This document shows, piece after piece, positions 7,826 through 16,349 of a stretch of DNA of 64,000 bases (position 1 is its first letter; every line of letters starts with the position of its first letter). This DNA is from Mycolicibacterium bacteremicum. Its GTDB lineage: Bacteria > Actinomycetota > Actinomycetes > Mycobacteriales > Mycobacteriaceae. A program made the position numbers and the translations under genes. Below the pieces are notes generated by a model. The model ran no database searches, was not told the DNA's origin, and worked only from the letters and a program-made list of their open reading frames with translations. The stretch spans positions 29,574 to 93,573 of the forward strand of contig NZ_CALUAE010000015.1 in assembly GCF_943913955.1 (NCBI RefSeq). Reading direction: 5' to 3'.

Positions 7826-9313
7826 TCAGTTGAGGCGGCGCTGGCCGAAGTTGCCGTACCAGTCGACGGGTTCGGCGGCGGTGCGCACCACGACGGTCTT
7901 GATCCACGAGAAGTCGTCGAAGGATTCGGTGCCCGCGTCCTTTCCGGTGCCGGATTCCTTGACCCCGCCCCAGGGCAGTGACGGTTCCAGCCGGTGGTGG
8001 TCGTTGACCCACACCATGCCTGCGGTGATCCGCCCCGCGACGCGGTGCGCGCGGGCCACATCCAGGGTCCACACCCCGGCGCCGAGTCCGAACTCGTTGT
8101 CGTTGGCCATCGCGACGGCCTCGACCTCGGTGTCGAACGGGATGACCACGGCCACCGGGCCGAAGATCTCCTGGCGGGCGACGGTCATGGCCATGGAGGC
8201 CTCCGAGAGCACGGTCGGGGCCAGGAAGAACCCGTCGCGCATATCTGCGGGCAGGTCGGGTGGTGTGCCACCGGCCGCCACGCGGGCACCTTCGTCGACG
8301 CCGGTCTGGATCAGGTGGCGCACCTTGTCGCGCTGCCGGGCGCTGATGAGCGGGCCCATCTGGGTGTCCGGGCTGCCCGGGTCGCCGACCACGATGGCCT
8401 GCGCCCGCTGCACCAGCGCCGCGACGAATGCGTCATAGATGTTGCGGTGCACCAGGAACCGTGAGCCGGCCACGCAGGACTGCCCCGCGGCCACGAACGC
8501 CGCGAAGGCGGCGCCCTCGGCGGCACTGAGCGGATCGACGTCGTCGAAGACGATCACCGGGGTCTTGCCGCCCAATTCCGCTGTCACCCGGGCGAATCGA
8601 GACGCGGTGGCCACGGCGGCCGACCGGCCCGCCTCGGTGCCGCCGGTCAGCGTGATCTTGGCGACGTCCGGATGCTCGGTCAACCGGATGCCGGCTTCCC
8701 GGCCGCCGGTCACCACGTTCACCACGCCGGCCGGAACACCGGCGCGGGCGAGGATGTCGGCCAGCGCGAGGGTGGTCAGCGGGGTCAGTTCGGACGGTTT
8801 GACCACCACGGTGTTGCCGTTGGCCAGCGCGGCGGACAGGCTGCGGGCCAGGATCAGCAGCGGATGGTTGAACGGGGTGATGATGCCGCAGACCCCCAGC
8901 GGCAGCCGCTGCTGGTACGTCAGATACGGACCGTCCCCGGGTAGCACCGAGTTACGTTGAGCGGCAAGCAGTGCGGCGTTATAGCGGAACCATTCCGGAA
9001 CGCGGGACAGCTGAGCCCTGGTCTCGGTGATCGGGCGGCCGTTGTTCCGGGCCTCCAGGGTGTAGAGCCGCTCGGCGTCCTCCTCGATGGCATCGGCAAT
9101 CCGCAGCAGCAGCCGGGCGCGTTCGCTGCGCGGCATATCGGCCCACACGCCGGCGGAGAAGGCGGCCTTGGCGGTCGCCACGGCGGCGTCGACCTCGGCG
9201 GCGCCCATCTCGGCGACGGTGGTGATCACCGTCGCGGTGGCGGGATCGATGATCTCGCGGATGTCGGCGGCCGGTGGGGTGATGACGGGCGCGGCGTCGG
9301 TGCTGCTGGTCAT
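7826..9313 (-). CDS. Aldehyde dehydrogenase (NAD(P)+-dependent)
   Basis: 495-aa ALDH superfamily enzyme oxidising an aldehyde to an acid. The general base E246 (AELGGK) and nucleophile C280 (GQSCVAGSR) are present, with the cofactor-binding GGTEAGRSAA loop between. The ATG at 9313 has an AAGGA ribosome site; an in-frame extension upstream has no family similarity. It heads the run ALDH-MFS-monooxygenase-cupin-ligase and is divergent from the GAF-PucR regulator, which probably controls it. The 126-bp divergent region (9314-9439) shows no palindrome I would defend. Confidence 0.93.
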   Translation of the reverse strand: MTSSTDAAPVITPPAADIREIIDPATATVITTVAEMGAAEVDAAVATAKAAFSAGVWADMPRSERARLLLRIADAIEEDAERLYTLEARNNGRPITETRAQLSRVPEWFRYNAALLAAQRNSVLPGDGPYLTYQQRLPLGVCGIITPFNHPLLILARSLSAALANGNTVVVKPSELTPLTTLALADILARAGVPAGVVNVVTGGREAGIRLTEHPDVAKITLTGGTEAGRSAAVATASRFARVTAELGGKTPVIVFDDVDPLSAAEGAAFAAFVAAGQSCVAGSRFLVHRNIYDAFVAALVQRAQAIVVGDPGSPDTQMGPLISARQRDKVRHLIQTGVDEGARVAAGGTPPDLPADMRDGFFLAPTVLSEASMAMTVARQEIFGPVAVVIPFDTEVEAVAMANDNEFGLGAGVWTLDVARAHRVAGRITAGMVWVNDHHRLEPSLPWGGVKESGTGKDAGTESFDDFSWIKTVVVRTAAEPVDWYGNFGQRRLN

Positions 9314-9439
9314 GTGGTGTGTCCTTCTGCTCGGCGTGGTTATGAGTGTCGTCACGCGCCGCGACCCAGACAATGTCGGAATGACCATAAGAAGACGATC
9401 TCTATGTGGCGCTGTACATGACCGTGGCATGCTGGGCCG

Positions 9440-11245
9440 GTGACCACCTCGGAATCCGGCGGTGCCGGCGGACGGCCGGGCGCCGAGTTGTCGACCTGGC
9501 TCGGTGCCATGCGAGAGCTCAGCGCGGCCGCGACCTCGGCGGCCGACCTGGCCGAACTGCTCGGGCAGGTCGCGACTACCGCGCGGGCGCTGCTCGGGTT
9601 CGACTTCTGCGGGGTGCTGATACCCGATCCCGAACGCACCCGGCTCGTGGTGGCCGGGTGGAGCGGGCTGTCCGAGGACTACGTGGAGCGGGTCAACGGG
9701 GACCGGCCCATCCGCCTCGACGGCGGCGCCCCGTCGACCCGCGCCTTCCACAGCGCCCGGTCGGTCACCATCCGCGACATCACCGCCGACCCGGAGTTCA
9801 CGCCGTGGGGTGGCGCCGCGCAGGAGCAGGGCTACCGGGCGCTGATCAGCGTGCCGCTGATCGCCGGCGGCCGCACGCTGGGCACGCTCAACGGCTACTT
9901 CATGCCGGTGCACACCTTCACCCCGTTCGAGATCGAGCGGATGACCCTGCTGGCCAACCACGCGGCGATCGCCCTCACCTCGGCCGACCGCCTGGACCAA
10001 CTGCGCAGGCTGAACACCGAATTGCGCGAGCAGCGCGACGCGCTGGCGCGATCGGAGGAGATCCACAACAGCCTGTTGGCGGTGACGTTGCGGTCCGGTG
10101 GACTCGCCGGCGTCGCCGCGGCGCTGTCCGATCTCATCGGCCGGCCCGTCCTGATCGAGGACCCGCTGCACGAAGTTCTCGCCACCGCAGGGGAACCCAC
10201 GTTGCTGCCGGACAGTCCGCAGCGCGTCGACCGGGTACCGGAGCAATCCGGATCGTCGCGACCGGTCCGGGCCGGCGACGGTGAGTTCTTCGTTTCCTCG
10301 CCGAAGCTCGACGGAGAACTGGTGGCCCGCATCTGGTTTCCCGATGGCGCCGGCGAACCGGACCCGATGACCGTGCGCGCCGTCGAGCACGCCTCGATGG
10401 TCGTGTCGCTGGAGTTGCTGCGGGCGCGCACCGCCGCCGAGGTGGAACAGCGGCTGCGCGGCGAACTGCTCTCCGAGGTGCTCAGCGAAGCCGCCGAACT
10501 TCCGGACGCGGTGTTGCGCCGTGCCCAATTGCTCGGACACGATCTGAGCCAACCGCACCACGTCATCGTCGCGCGGATCAACCGGTTGCCCGGCCGGTCA
10601 CCGAAGTTGCTGCGCGAGCGCATCTTCGGGCGCATCACCGAGTTGGCCGCCGACCACCGGCCGCGACCGCTGGCGGCATCCATCCGGGACGACATCGTGG
10701 TGCTGTGGCCACCGGGGGCGATCACGCCGGGATCGGACGGGCAGGCTTCCGCGGCGGCCACCGCGGCGGCCGTGCACACCGCCATCGTCGGCGGCGTGGA
10801 CGGGATCGAGGCCACCGTGGCCGGAGTCGCCCCCGGCCGGGGAACCTACGCCGAGACCTTCCGCAGCATCAAGGGTGCGCTGACCATCGCGGTGGCCGCG
10901 GACCGCTGTGATGGCGTGGTGGCACTGGAGGATCTGGGTGTCGCCGGGTTGCTCCTGCAACTGGACGACCCCACCGTGCTCAGCGCGTTCGCGGCGAGGA
11001 CGCTCGGACCGCTGCGTGAATACGACCGGACCCACGGCACCGAACTGGTGCGCACCATCCGCACCTACCTGGCCTGCAATCAGGACCGCAAGCGGGGCGC
11101 CGCGGCGCTGCACATCCATCCGAACACGCTGACCCAACGGCTGCAGCGGGCCGAGACGCTGTGTCGGGTGTCGCTGTCGGATCCCGCGTCGGTACTGCAG
11201 TTCGCCACCGCGCTGACCGTCGACGACGTGGCCGCCCAACTCTGA
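9440..11245 (+). CDS. GAF-domain PucR/CdaR-type transcriptional regulator
   Basis: 601-aa regulator. A GAF sensor domain covers about residues 20-175 (TTARALLGFDFCGVLIPD, then YRALISVPLIAGGRTLGTLNGYF). The middle resembles a PucR/CdaR GGDEF-like region, and the C-terminus (about 535-595, TIRTYLACNQDRKRGAAALHIHPNTL) is the PucR-type helix-turn-helix. Such proteins are commonly activators of catabolic operons that sense an aromatic or other small effector through GAF. The GTG start is 126 bp from the divergent ALDH gene, and the amidohydrolase/OYE pair lies downstream, so it probably governs both sets. Confidence 0.85.
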   Translation: MTTSESGGAGGRPGAELSTWLGAMRELSAAATSAADLAELLGQVATTARALLGFDFCGVLIPDPERTRLVVAGWSGLSEDYVERVNGDRPIRLDGGAPSTRAFHSARSVTIRDITADPEFTPWGGAAQEQGYRALISVPLIAGGRTLGTLNGYFMPVHTFTPFEIERMTLLANHAAIALTSADRLDQLRRLNTELREQRDALARSEEIHNSLLAVTLRSGGLAGVAAALSDLIGRPVLIEDPLHEVLATAGEPTLLPDSPQRVDRVPEQSGSSRPVRAGDGEFFVSSPKLDGELVARIWFPDGAGEPDPMTVRAVEHASMVVSLELLRARTAAEVEQRLRGELLSEVLSEAAELPDAVLRRAQLLGHDLSQPHHVIVARINRLPGRSPKLLRERIFGRITELAADHRPRPLAASIRDDIVVLWPPGAITPGSDGQASAAATAAAVHTAIVGGVDGIEATVAGVAPGRGTYAETFRSIKGALTIAVAADRCDGVVALEDLGVAGLLLQLDDPTVLSAFAARTLGPLREYDRTHGTELVRTIRTYLACNQDRKRGAAALHIHPNTLTQRLQRAETLCRVSLSDPASVLQFATALTVDDVAAQL

Positions 11246-11422
11246 GCGCTACCGGCTGGCGGGTAACCGATCCGGTGGCCAGCGGGCAGGATCGCGGCCG
11301 TCGGCGGTGGCATATTGATGGCCACCGATACACACCGATCCCCGATTTATGTGTTCGGTGACATTGAGCATGCGCGCACACCGGATGACACTCGTAGCGA
11401 CATCGCGAGGGAAGGACCCACA

Positions 11423-12400
11423 ATGATCAGCGCAGACCTGGCGCCCGGAGTGATCGACGTGCACGCGCACTGGTTGCCGCGGGAGTTGTTCGACCTCCCC
11501 GGGGCCGGCCCGCACGGCCGCATGCACGACCGGGACGGCCAGTTGTTCCTCGGCGAGATCCCGCTGTCCATTGCCACCGACGCGATGAGTGATATCGCGG
11601 CCATCCGGGATGACATGCGGCGCAACGAGGTCGGCGTCCGCGTGCTGTCCGCACCGCCGTTCGCGTTCCCGCTGCAGGCCGGCGCGGCCGCCGACACCTA
11701 CGTCGCGGCCTTCAACAGCGCGCTGACCGATACCGTCGCCGACGCCGACGGTGCACTGCTGGGTCTGGGGCTGGTCAGTCTGGCCGACAGCGCAGCCGTC
11801 ACCGTCCAGCTGCAGCAGCTCGCCGACACCGAAGGTATTGCCGGCGTGGCCATTCCGCCCCTGCTGGGTGACGAGTCGCTGGACGGCCCGGCGCTCGGGC
11901 ACGTGCTGCGGGAGGCGGCCCGGCTCGACCTGTCGGTGCTGGTGCACCCGATGCAGCTGCCGCAGCCGCAGTGGTCGCGGTACTACCTGAACAACCTGAT
12001 CGGCAACCCGACCGAATCCGCCACCGCCGTCGCCTCGCTGATCCTCAGCGGCCTGAAGGATCAACTGCCCGGCCTGCGGATCTGTTTCGTGCACGGCGGC
12101 GGATGCGCGCCGGGCCTGCTCGGCCGGTGGACGCATGGCTGGACCGCGCGTGCCGACGTCCGCGCCGCCGGGGCGCGGGCGCCGCAGGAGGTGTTCGGCG
12201 AGCTGTTCTTCGACACCGTCACCCACGGCGCCGCGCAGCTCGATCTGCTGCGCGCCGTGGCGGGCGTCGACCGGGTGGTGTGCGGCAGCGATTACCCGTT
12301 CGACATGGCCGATGCCGACCCGGCCCGCTTCGCCGTCGAGCACGGACCCGGCCGGGACAGCATCATCCGTGCCGCCCTGGCCTACCTCGGCCTGAACTGA
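11423..12400 (+). CDS. Amidohydrolase-2 (ACMSD-like) metal-dependent decarboxylase/hydrolase
   Basis: 325-aa TIM-barrel enzyme of the group that includes aminocarboxymuconate-semialdehyde decarboxylase and resorcylate decarboxylases. Metal-binding residues are visible: the N-terminal HxH in DVHAHW, a His in LVHPMQLPQ, the His in CFVHGGGCAPGL, and the Asp in VCGSDYPFDMAD. Non-oxidative decarboxylation of an aromatic acid or muconate semialdehyde is likely. The ATG at 11423 has a strong GGGAAGGA ribosome site. The 177 bp after the regulator gene (11246-11422) contains only short dyads (for example GGTGGC/GCCACC near 11305), with no firm operator. The OYE gene follows 12 bp downstream. Confidence 0.87.
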   Translation: MISADLAPGVIDVHAHWLPRELFDLPGAGPHGRMHDRDGQLFLGEIPLSIATDAMSDIAAIRDDMRRNEVGVRVLSAPPFAFPLQAGAAADTYVAAFNSALTDTVADADGALLGLGLVSLADSAAVTVQLQQLADTEGIAGVAIPPLLGDESLDGPALGHVLREAARLDLSVLVHPMQLPQPQWSRYYLNNLIGNPTESATAVASLILSGLKDQLPGLRICFVHGGGCAPGLLGRWTHGWTARADVRAAGARAPQEVFGELFFDTVTHGAAQLDLLRAVAGVDRVVCGSDYPFDMADADPARFAVEHGPGRDSIIRAALAYLGLN

Positions 12401-12412
12401 GGAGTAGCAGAC

Positions 12413-13492
12413 ATGGCACAGCTGTTCAGTCCGCTGACCCTGCGCGAGGTGACCTTCGCCCACCGGGCGTGGATGTCACCGATGATGCAGTTCGCCGCGG
12501 TGTCCGCGGGCCCCGACGAGGGATCGCCCACCGACTGGCACCTGCAGCATCTCGGGTCGCGCGCCGTCGCCGGCGCCGCGCTGGTCATGGTCGAGGCGAC
12601 CGCCGTACACCCGGCCGGGCGCAGCAGCGTCTTCGACCTCGGATTGTGGAACGACCGGCAGGTCGACGGGCTGGCGCGGATCGCCGGGTTCATCGGCGCG
12701 CAGGGCGCGGTGCCCGGCATCCAGATCGTGCACGCCGGCCGCAAGGGATCCACCGGCCGGCCATGGGGTACCGATGACCGACGCTGGCCCACGGTCGGTC
12801 CCAGCGCGGTGCCGTTCGGCCGACTGCCCGCGCCCGCCGCGCTCGGGGTCGACGAGATCGGCGCGCTCGTCGCCGCGTTCGCCGCCGCCGCGCGCCGGGC
12901 CGCCGACGCCGGGTTCAAGGTCCTGGAACTGCACGGGGCGCACGGTTACCTGATCCACCAGTTCCTGTCCCCGCACGCCAACACCCGCACCGATCACTAC
13001 GGCGGCGAACTGGAGAACCGGATGCGCTTCGCGCTGGAGGTCGTCACCGCGGTGCGTGCGGCGTGGCCGCAGGAGTTGCCGCTGTTCTTCCGGGTGTCGG
13101 CGACCGACTGGCTCGGCGGGGACACCGAGGACCCCCGCCCGGGCTGGACGGTGGCCGACACCGTCACCCTCGCGGTGCGGTTGAAGACACTCGGGGTGGA
13201 TCTGGTCGACGTGTCCAGCGGGGGATCGGCACCCGATGCGGTGATCCCCGTCGGGCCGGGATATCAGGTGCCGTTCGCGGCGCGGGTCCGCAAGGAAGCC
13301 GAGATCGCGACCAGCGCCGTCGGATTGATCACCGGTGCGGAGCAGGCCGAGGGCATCATCACCGGCGAGGACGCCGATGCGGTGTTCCTGGCCCGCGAGC
13401 TGCTGCGCAACCCCGGCTGGGTGTGGCAGGCGGCGCAGCACCTGGGCGTCGAGATCGGGCATCCGCCGGCCTACGGTCGCGCCTTCCGCTGA
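12413..13492 (+). CDS. NADH:flavin oxidoreductase, Old Yellow Enzyme family (YqjM-like)
   Basis: 359-aa FMN enzyme that reduces activated C=C bonds or related substrates. The N-terminal LFSPLTLREVTFAHRAWMSPM, the substrate-anion pair in VLELHGAHGYLIHQFLSP (H-x2-H), and the C-terminal phosphate-binding region VGLITGAEQAEGII...DADAVFLARELLRNP are all intact. Members of this class reduce unsaturated ring-cleavage products in catabolic clusters. It is translated with the amidohydrolase (12-bp gap). A large hairpin follows its stop. Confidence 0.92.
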   Translation: MAQLFSPLTLREVTFAHRAWMSPMMQFAAVSAGPDEGSPTDWHLQHLGSRAVAGAALVMVEATAVHPAGRSSVFDLGLWNDRQVDGLARIAGFIGAQGAVPGIQIVHAGRKGSTGRPWGTDDRRWPTVGPSAVPFGRLPAPAALGVDEIGALVAAFAAAARRAADAGFKVLELHGAHGYLIHQFLSPHANTRTDHYGGELENRMRFALEVVTAVRAAWPQELPLFFRVSATDWLGGDTEDPRPGWTVADTVTLAVRLKTLGVDLVDVSSGGSAPDAVIPVGPGYQVPFAARVRKEAEIATSAVGLITGAEQAEGIITGEDADAVFLARELLRNPGWVWQAAQHLGVEIGHPPAYGRAFR

Positions 13493-13494
13493 CC

Positions 13495-13556
13495 GGCGAA
13501 ACTCGCGTACCCGGGGTCGATTCGCACGAGAACACCCCGGGTACGGGGGTTTCGCC
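13495..13556. terminator. Bidirectional hairpin terminator
   Basis: Inverted repeat with outer arms GGCGAAAC/GTTTCGCC and inner arms CGTACCCGGGGT/ACCCCGGGTACG, a symmetrical 3-nt internal loop and a 16-nt apical loop. It starts 2 bp after the OYE stop and precedes the stop of the convergent secreted-protein gene. There is no U-tract, as is usual in mycobacteria. Confidence 0.7.
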
Positions 13557-13585
13557 GCAGTCGGCCGGCCGGCCGGACGGAGCCG

Positions 13586-13990
13586 CTAGGCCGGGAAGAA
13601 CCCGTCGCCGGTCAGCACACCCGGCTGCCAGCCCCGCGCGCCGAGGCACAGCATCGGGCGGCCGTCGGCGGTCTGGGCCGCGCCCTGGGGCACCGAGCAC
13701 GGGGCACCGGTCTCCTGCACACCGTGCAGGTCGTAGGACACCGTCCAGAACCCGGTGTAGACCGGCGGCCACTGGTTGGGGATCCAGCTGCACTTCATCG
13801 GCTGCCCGCCGCGACCGCGGCCGAAGGTGAACAGCTGGGTGTTCTCGCACGGCGCACCGAGCGCGGCGTGATAGTTCATGCCGGGCACATCGTTGGGGTA
13901 GTGGCCGGACTCGTCATCGGCGGTGGCCGGCGCAGCAAAACCCAGTGCGGCGACCGCCATCGACGCAGCAACCGTCAGTTCACGAAACAT
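13586..13990 (-). CDS. Secreted mycobacterial protein of unknown function
   Basis: 134 aa with a Sec signal peptide (MFRELTVAASMAVAALGFAAPATA, cleavage after ATA near residue 24). The mature part is about 110 aa, with four Cys (APCENT, MKCSW, APCSVP, MLCLG) that could form two disulfides. The pattern GAPCENTQLFTFGRGRGGQPMKCSWIPN is familiar from small exported mycobacterial proteins, but no function is known to me. Confidence 0.8.
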   Translation of the reverse strand: MFRELTVAASMAVAALGFAAPATADDESGHYPNDVPGMNYHAALGAPCENTQLFTFGRGRGGQPMKCSWIPNQWPPVYTGFWTVSYDLHGVQETGAPCSVPQGAAQTADGRPMLCLGARGWQPGVLTGDGFFPA

Positions 13991-14055
13991 GTCCCACCTT
14001 CACCGTGGCCGATCATCTCGGCAAAGCTTAGTGGCGCCGGGCCCGGGTTCGTGGG

Positions 14056-14412
14056 CTATTCCGGCGCGTCGAGCACGCTGACCGCGATGCCGTAGGGCAG
14101 GAAGCGCACCCGGCGTGCCGGATCGGTGTTGTTCTTGTTGGCGCGCAGCGCGTCGAGTTCGCTGGGATACACCTCTTCGATGTGCGCCCCGCCGGCCGCG
14201 TCGACGGTGTAGATGGCCCACACCCCGTCGCCGGCATCACCGGTGGTCTCCGGGGCCGCCGGTCTGGCCTGGTGGGTGAACTGGTCGATCAGGGTGGCCC
14301 AGCCGGCCCGCTTGCCGAACCGGTCGAGCGCGTCGCGTAGGCCCTCGCCGGCCTCGCGGGCGAGCCTGTCAAACTCTTCTGGGTCGATACCGAACGGCCC
14401 GTTCTGGCTCAT
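14056..14412 (-). CDS. Conserved hypothetical protein
   Basis: 118 aa, no signal peptide or membrane segment. The N-terminus (FGIDPEEFDRLAREAGEGLRDALDRF) is probably helical; the C-terminal half (VWAIYTVDAAGGAHIEEVYPSELDALRANK...VRFLPYGIAVSVLD) looks like a small alpha/beta domain. I recognise it only as a conserved actinobacterial cytosolic protein. It is divergent from the NTF2-like gene, with 37 bp between them. Confidence 0.7.
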   Translation of the reverse strand: MSQNGPFGIDPEEFDRLAREAGEGLRDALDRFGKRAGWATLIDQFTHQARPAAPETTGDAGDGVWAIYTVDAAGGAHIEEVYPSELDALRANKNNTDPARRVRFLPYGIAVSVLDAPE

Positions 14413-14449
14413 TGCCGTCCTCCTTCACGCAGGGGTGGTAACCAAGGAT

Positions 14450-15268
14450 ATGTCCACAACACGTAGTGCGGTTCTGGCGGCGGTGGAGCGCTCGCCGGCG
14501 GCAGCCGCCGCGCACGATCGGTCCGGCTGGGTGGGCCTGTTCACCCCGGACGGCCGGATCGAGGACCCGGTCGGGTCGCGTCCGCACAGCGGGCGTGCCG
14601 AGATCGAACAGTTCTACGACACCTTCATCGGACCGCGCACCATCACCTTCCACCGCGATATCGACATCGTGCGCGGGCACACGGTGCTGCGCGACCTGGT
14701 GCTGGAGGTCGGGATGGGCAGCCCGACCGGTCTCGGGACGGTGACCATGCGGATCCCGGCGGTGCTGCGTTACGACGTCACCGACGTCGGCGACGGTCTG
14801 GCCATCGACCGGCTGCAGGCCTTCTGGGAGTTGCCGGCGATGGCGTGGCAGTTCACCCGCAACGGCCCGGCGGCGGTGCCCGCGGCGGTCCAGTTGACCC
14901 GGGCACTGCTGGTCAATCAGGGACCCGCGGGGGTGTTCGGGTTCGCGAGCGGTCTGGGCGGCGTGGGTGGGCGGGGCAAGCGCCTGATCGGGCAGCTGAT
15001 CGACGATGCCACCGCCGGTGACGAGATGACGGTGAAGCGCAGGCTCGGACCTGACGCCGAGATCACCGCCGGGGACACCGAGCGGCTGCGGCCGAGCGAG
15101 CTCGTCGCGACGCTGGCGGGGATGCACCGACAGACCCTGCTGACCGCCGGCCGGCATGTCGCGGTCAGTCTCACCGGTCCGGCCGGGCCCGCGGTGTTGA
15201 TCGCCGATGTCGGTGTACGGCCCACCCGGATCCGGCGGGTGCGACTGTTCGCCGACGAGGCCGGCTAG
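14450..15268 (+). CDS. Ketosteroid-isomerase-like (NTF2-fold) protein
   Basis: 272 aa. The N-terminal half (RSGWVGLFTPDGRIEDPVGSRPHSGRAEIEQFYDTFIGPRTITFH) has the classic SnoaL/NTF2-like pattern with a conserved Asp-Pro. The C-terminal half (TAGDTERLRPSELVATLAGMHRQTLLTAGRHVAVSL) may be a second, more degenerate domain. Catalysis (isomerase or hydrolase) or lipid binding are both possible. I chose the ATG at 14450 because AAGG lies 5 nt upstream; a GTG at 14435 is an alternative. The next gene begins 43 bp downstream. Confidence 0.7.
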   Translation: MSTTRSAVLAAVERSPAAAAAHDRSGWVGLFTPDGRIEDPVGSRPHSGRAEIEQFYDTFIGPRTITFHRDIDIVRGHTVLRDLVLEVGMGSPTGLGTVTMRIPAVLRYDVTDVGDGLAIDRLQAFWELPAMAWQFTRNGPAAVPAAVQLTRALLVNQGPAGVFGFASGLGGVGGRGKRLIGQLIDDATAGDEMTVKRRLGPDAEITAGDTERLRPSELVATLAGMHRQTLLTAGRHVAVSLTGPAGPAVLIADVGVRPTRIRRVRLFADEAG

Positions 15269-15311
15269 ATGGGTGTGTCGCGCAGCGCCGTATCGGGTAC
15301 GTGAGAGCGTT

Positions 15312-15923
15312 ATGTCCACCATGGACAGTTCCGAGGGTTCCCCACCCGCCCATCCGGGCGCAGGCACGCCGGGCCGGTACATCAGCTACGAGGAGTTCGG
15401 CCGCCAGTTCTTCGAGGTCGCGGTCTCGGAGAAGCGCGTCGCCGACGCCATCGGGGCGATCGCCGGCGACGAGTTCCAGATGGGACCGATGGGTCAGGGC
15501 CCGGGCGGGATCGCCAAGGTCACCGCGCGGGTGCGGGTCCAGTACCCGCGGGTGACCCGCCGGGTCGGCGACAGCATCACCTTCGACATCCGGATTCCGC
15601 TGGAGATCAACATGGTGATCGATCTGCGGATCGACAAGCCGCGCTTCATGGTCTTCGGGGAGATCTCGCTACAGGCGACCGCCCGCGCGGCCGAACCGCT
15701 GCTGCTGATCATCGATGTCGGGAAGCCCGGCCCCCGCGATATCGCGATCCATGTGACATCGGGCACGCTGCGCGCCGAGGTGCTGCGGGTGATGGCCGGT
15801 ATCGACGCCGAGATCAAGCGGTTCATCTCGGCACACGTGGCTGGTGAGATCGACAGTCCCGGTGCGCGCGAGGCCAGGATCATCGACGTCGCCCAACAGA
15901 TCGAGGGCGCCTGGCACAGCTGA
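15312..15923 (+). CDS. Conserved mycobacterial hypothetical protein
   Basis: 203 aa. No signal peptide. The central region is rich in beta strands with alternating hydrophobic residues (SITFDIRIPLEINMVIDLRIDKPRFMVFGEISLQATAR), which suggests a beta-sandwich or lipid-binding fold; the end is helical (VMAGIDAEIKRFISAHVAGEI). I recognise the type as widespread in mycobacteria but know no function. The ATG at 15312 gives the shortest conserved-looking protein; the open frame upstream overlaps the previous gene. Confidence 0.7.
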   Translation: MSTMDSSEGSPPAHPGAGTPGRYISYEEFGRQFFEVAVSEKRVADAIGAIAGDEFQMGPMGQGPGGIAKVTARVRVQYPRVTRRVGDSITFDIRIPLEINMVIDLRIDKPRFMVFGEISLQATARAAEPLLLIIDVGKPGPRDIAIHVTSGTLRAEVLRVMAGIDAEIKRFISAHVAGEIDSPGAREARIIDVAQQIEGAWHS

Positions 15924-15952
15924 CGGTGGCCGGAGCGGGCGCCGCGATGGCA

Positions 15953-15958
15953 TAGCAT
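15953..15958 (+). promoter_or_regulatory. -10 element of a leaderless promoter (TAGCAT)
   Basis: TAGCAT ends 8 nt before the ATG at 15967, with no ribosome site between, so a leaderless transcript is likely. Confidence 0.45.
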
Positions 15959-15966
15959 TGCCAGCC

Positions 15967-16335
15967 ATGCGCCGTCTCGCCACCTGTGTGTTGTCCACCG
16001 TCGCGTCGGCCGGTGCCGTGCTCGCCCTCGCTGCTCCGGCCCAGGCGGAGTCCGCGGCCGACGTCTTCCTCAACGCGCTGGACGCCGCCGGGGTGACGGC
16101 GCCGAACACCATGAACGCCGTGGACACCCTGGCGCTCGGACAGTCGGTGTGCCCGATGCTGTCGCAGCCCGGCCAGAATGCCGCCGATGCCGCGGCCACC
16201 GTCGCCGACCGCGCCGGTATGTCGCTCGGTCCGGCGACCATGTTCACCGGTGTGGCGATCTCGATGTTCTGCCCGGCAGCGGTCGCCGGTATCGGTGACG
16301 GGAAGATCTTCGGGTTCGACCCGTTCGGGCTCTGA
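15967..16335 (+). CDS. Secreted DUF732 protein
   Basis: 122 aa. Signal peptide MRRLATCVLSTVASAGAVLALAAPAQA ending near residue 27, then a DUF732-type helical domain: ADVFLNALDAAGVT..., ALGQSVCPMLSQPGQNAADAAATVADRAGMS..., ISMFCPAAV. The two Cys of the mature domain probably form the family disulfide. DUF732 proteins are small exported mycobacterial proteins without established function. Confidence 0.85.
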   Translation: MRRLATCVLSTVASAGAVLALAAPAQAESAADVFLNALDAAGVTAPNTMNAVDTLALGQSVCPMLSQPGQNAADAAATVADRAGMSLGPATMFTGVAISMFCPAAVAGIGDGKIFGFDPFGL

Positions 16336-16349
16336 TCGCCCCGCCCGGA

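Noticed and set aside
9314..10561. 400-residue N-terminal extension of the aldehyde dehydrogenase
   Set aside because: It reads antisense through the GAF regulator. The ATG at 9313 with its ribosome site gives a full-length family member.
11246..11422. Operator for the GAF regulator before the amidohydrolase gene
   Set aside because: Only short 6-bp dyads (GGTGGC/GCCACC, CACCGA/TCGGTG), none repeated in the 9314-9439 divergent region.
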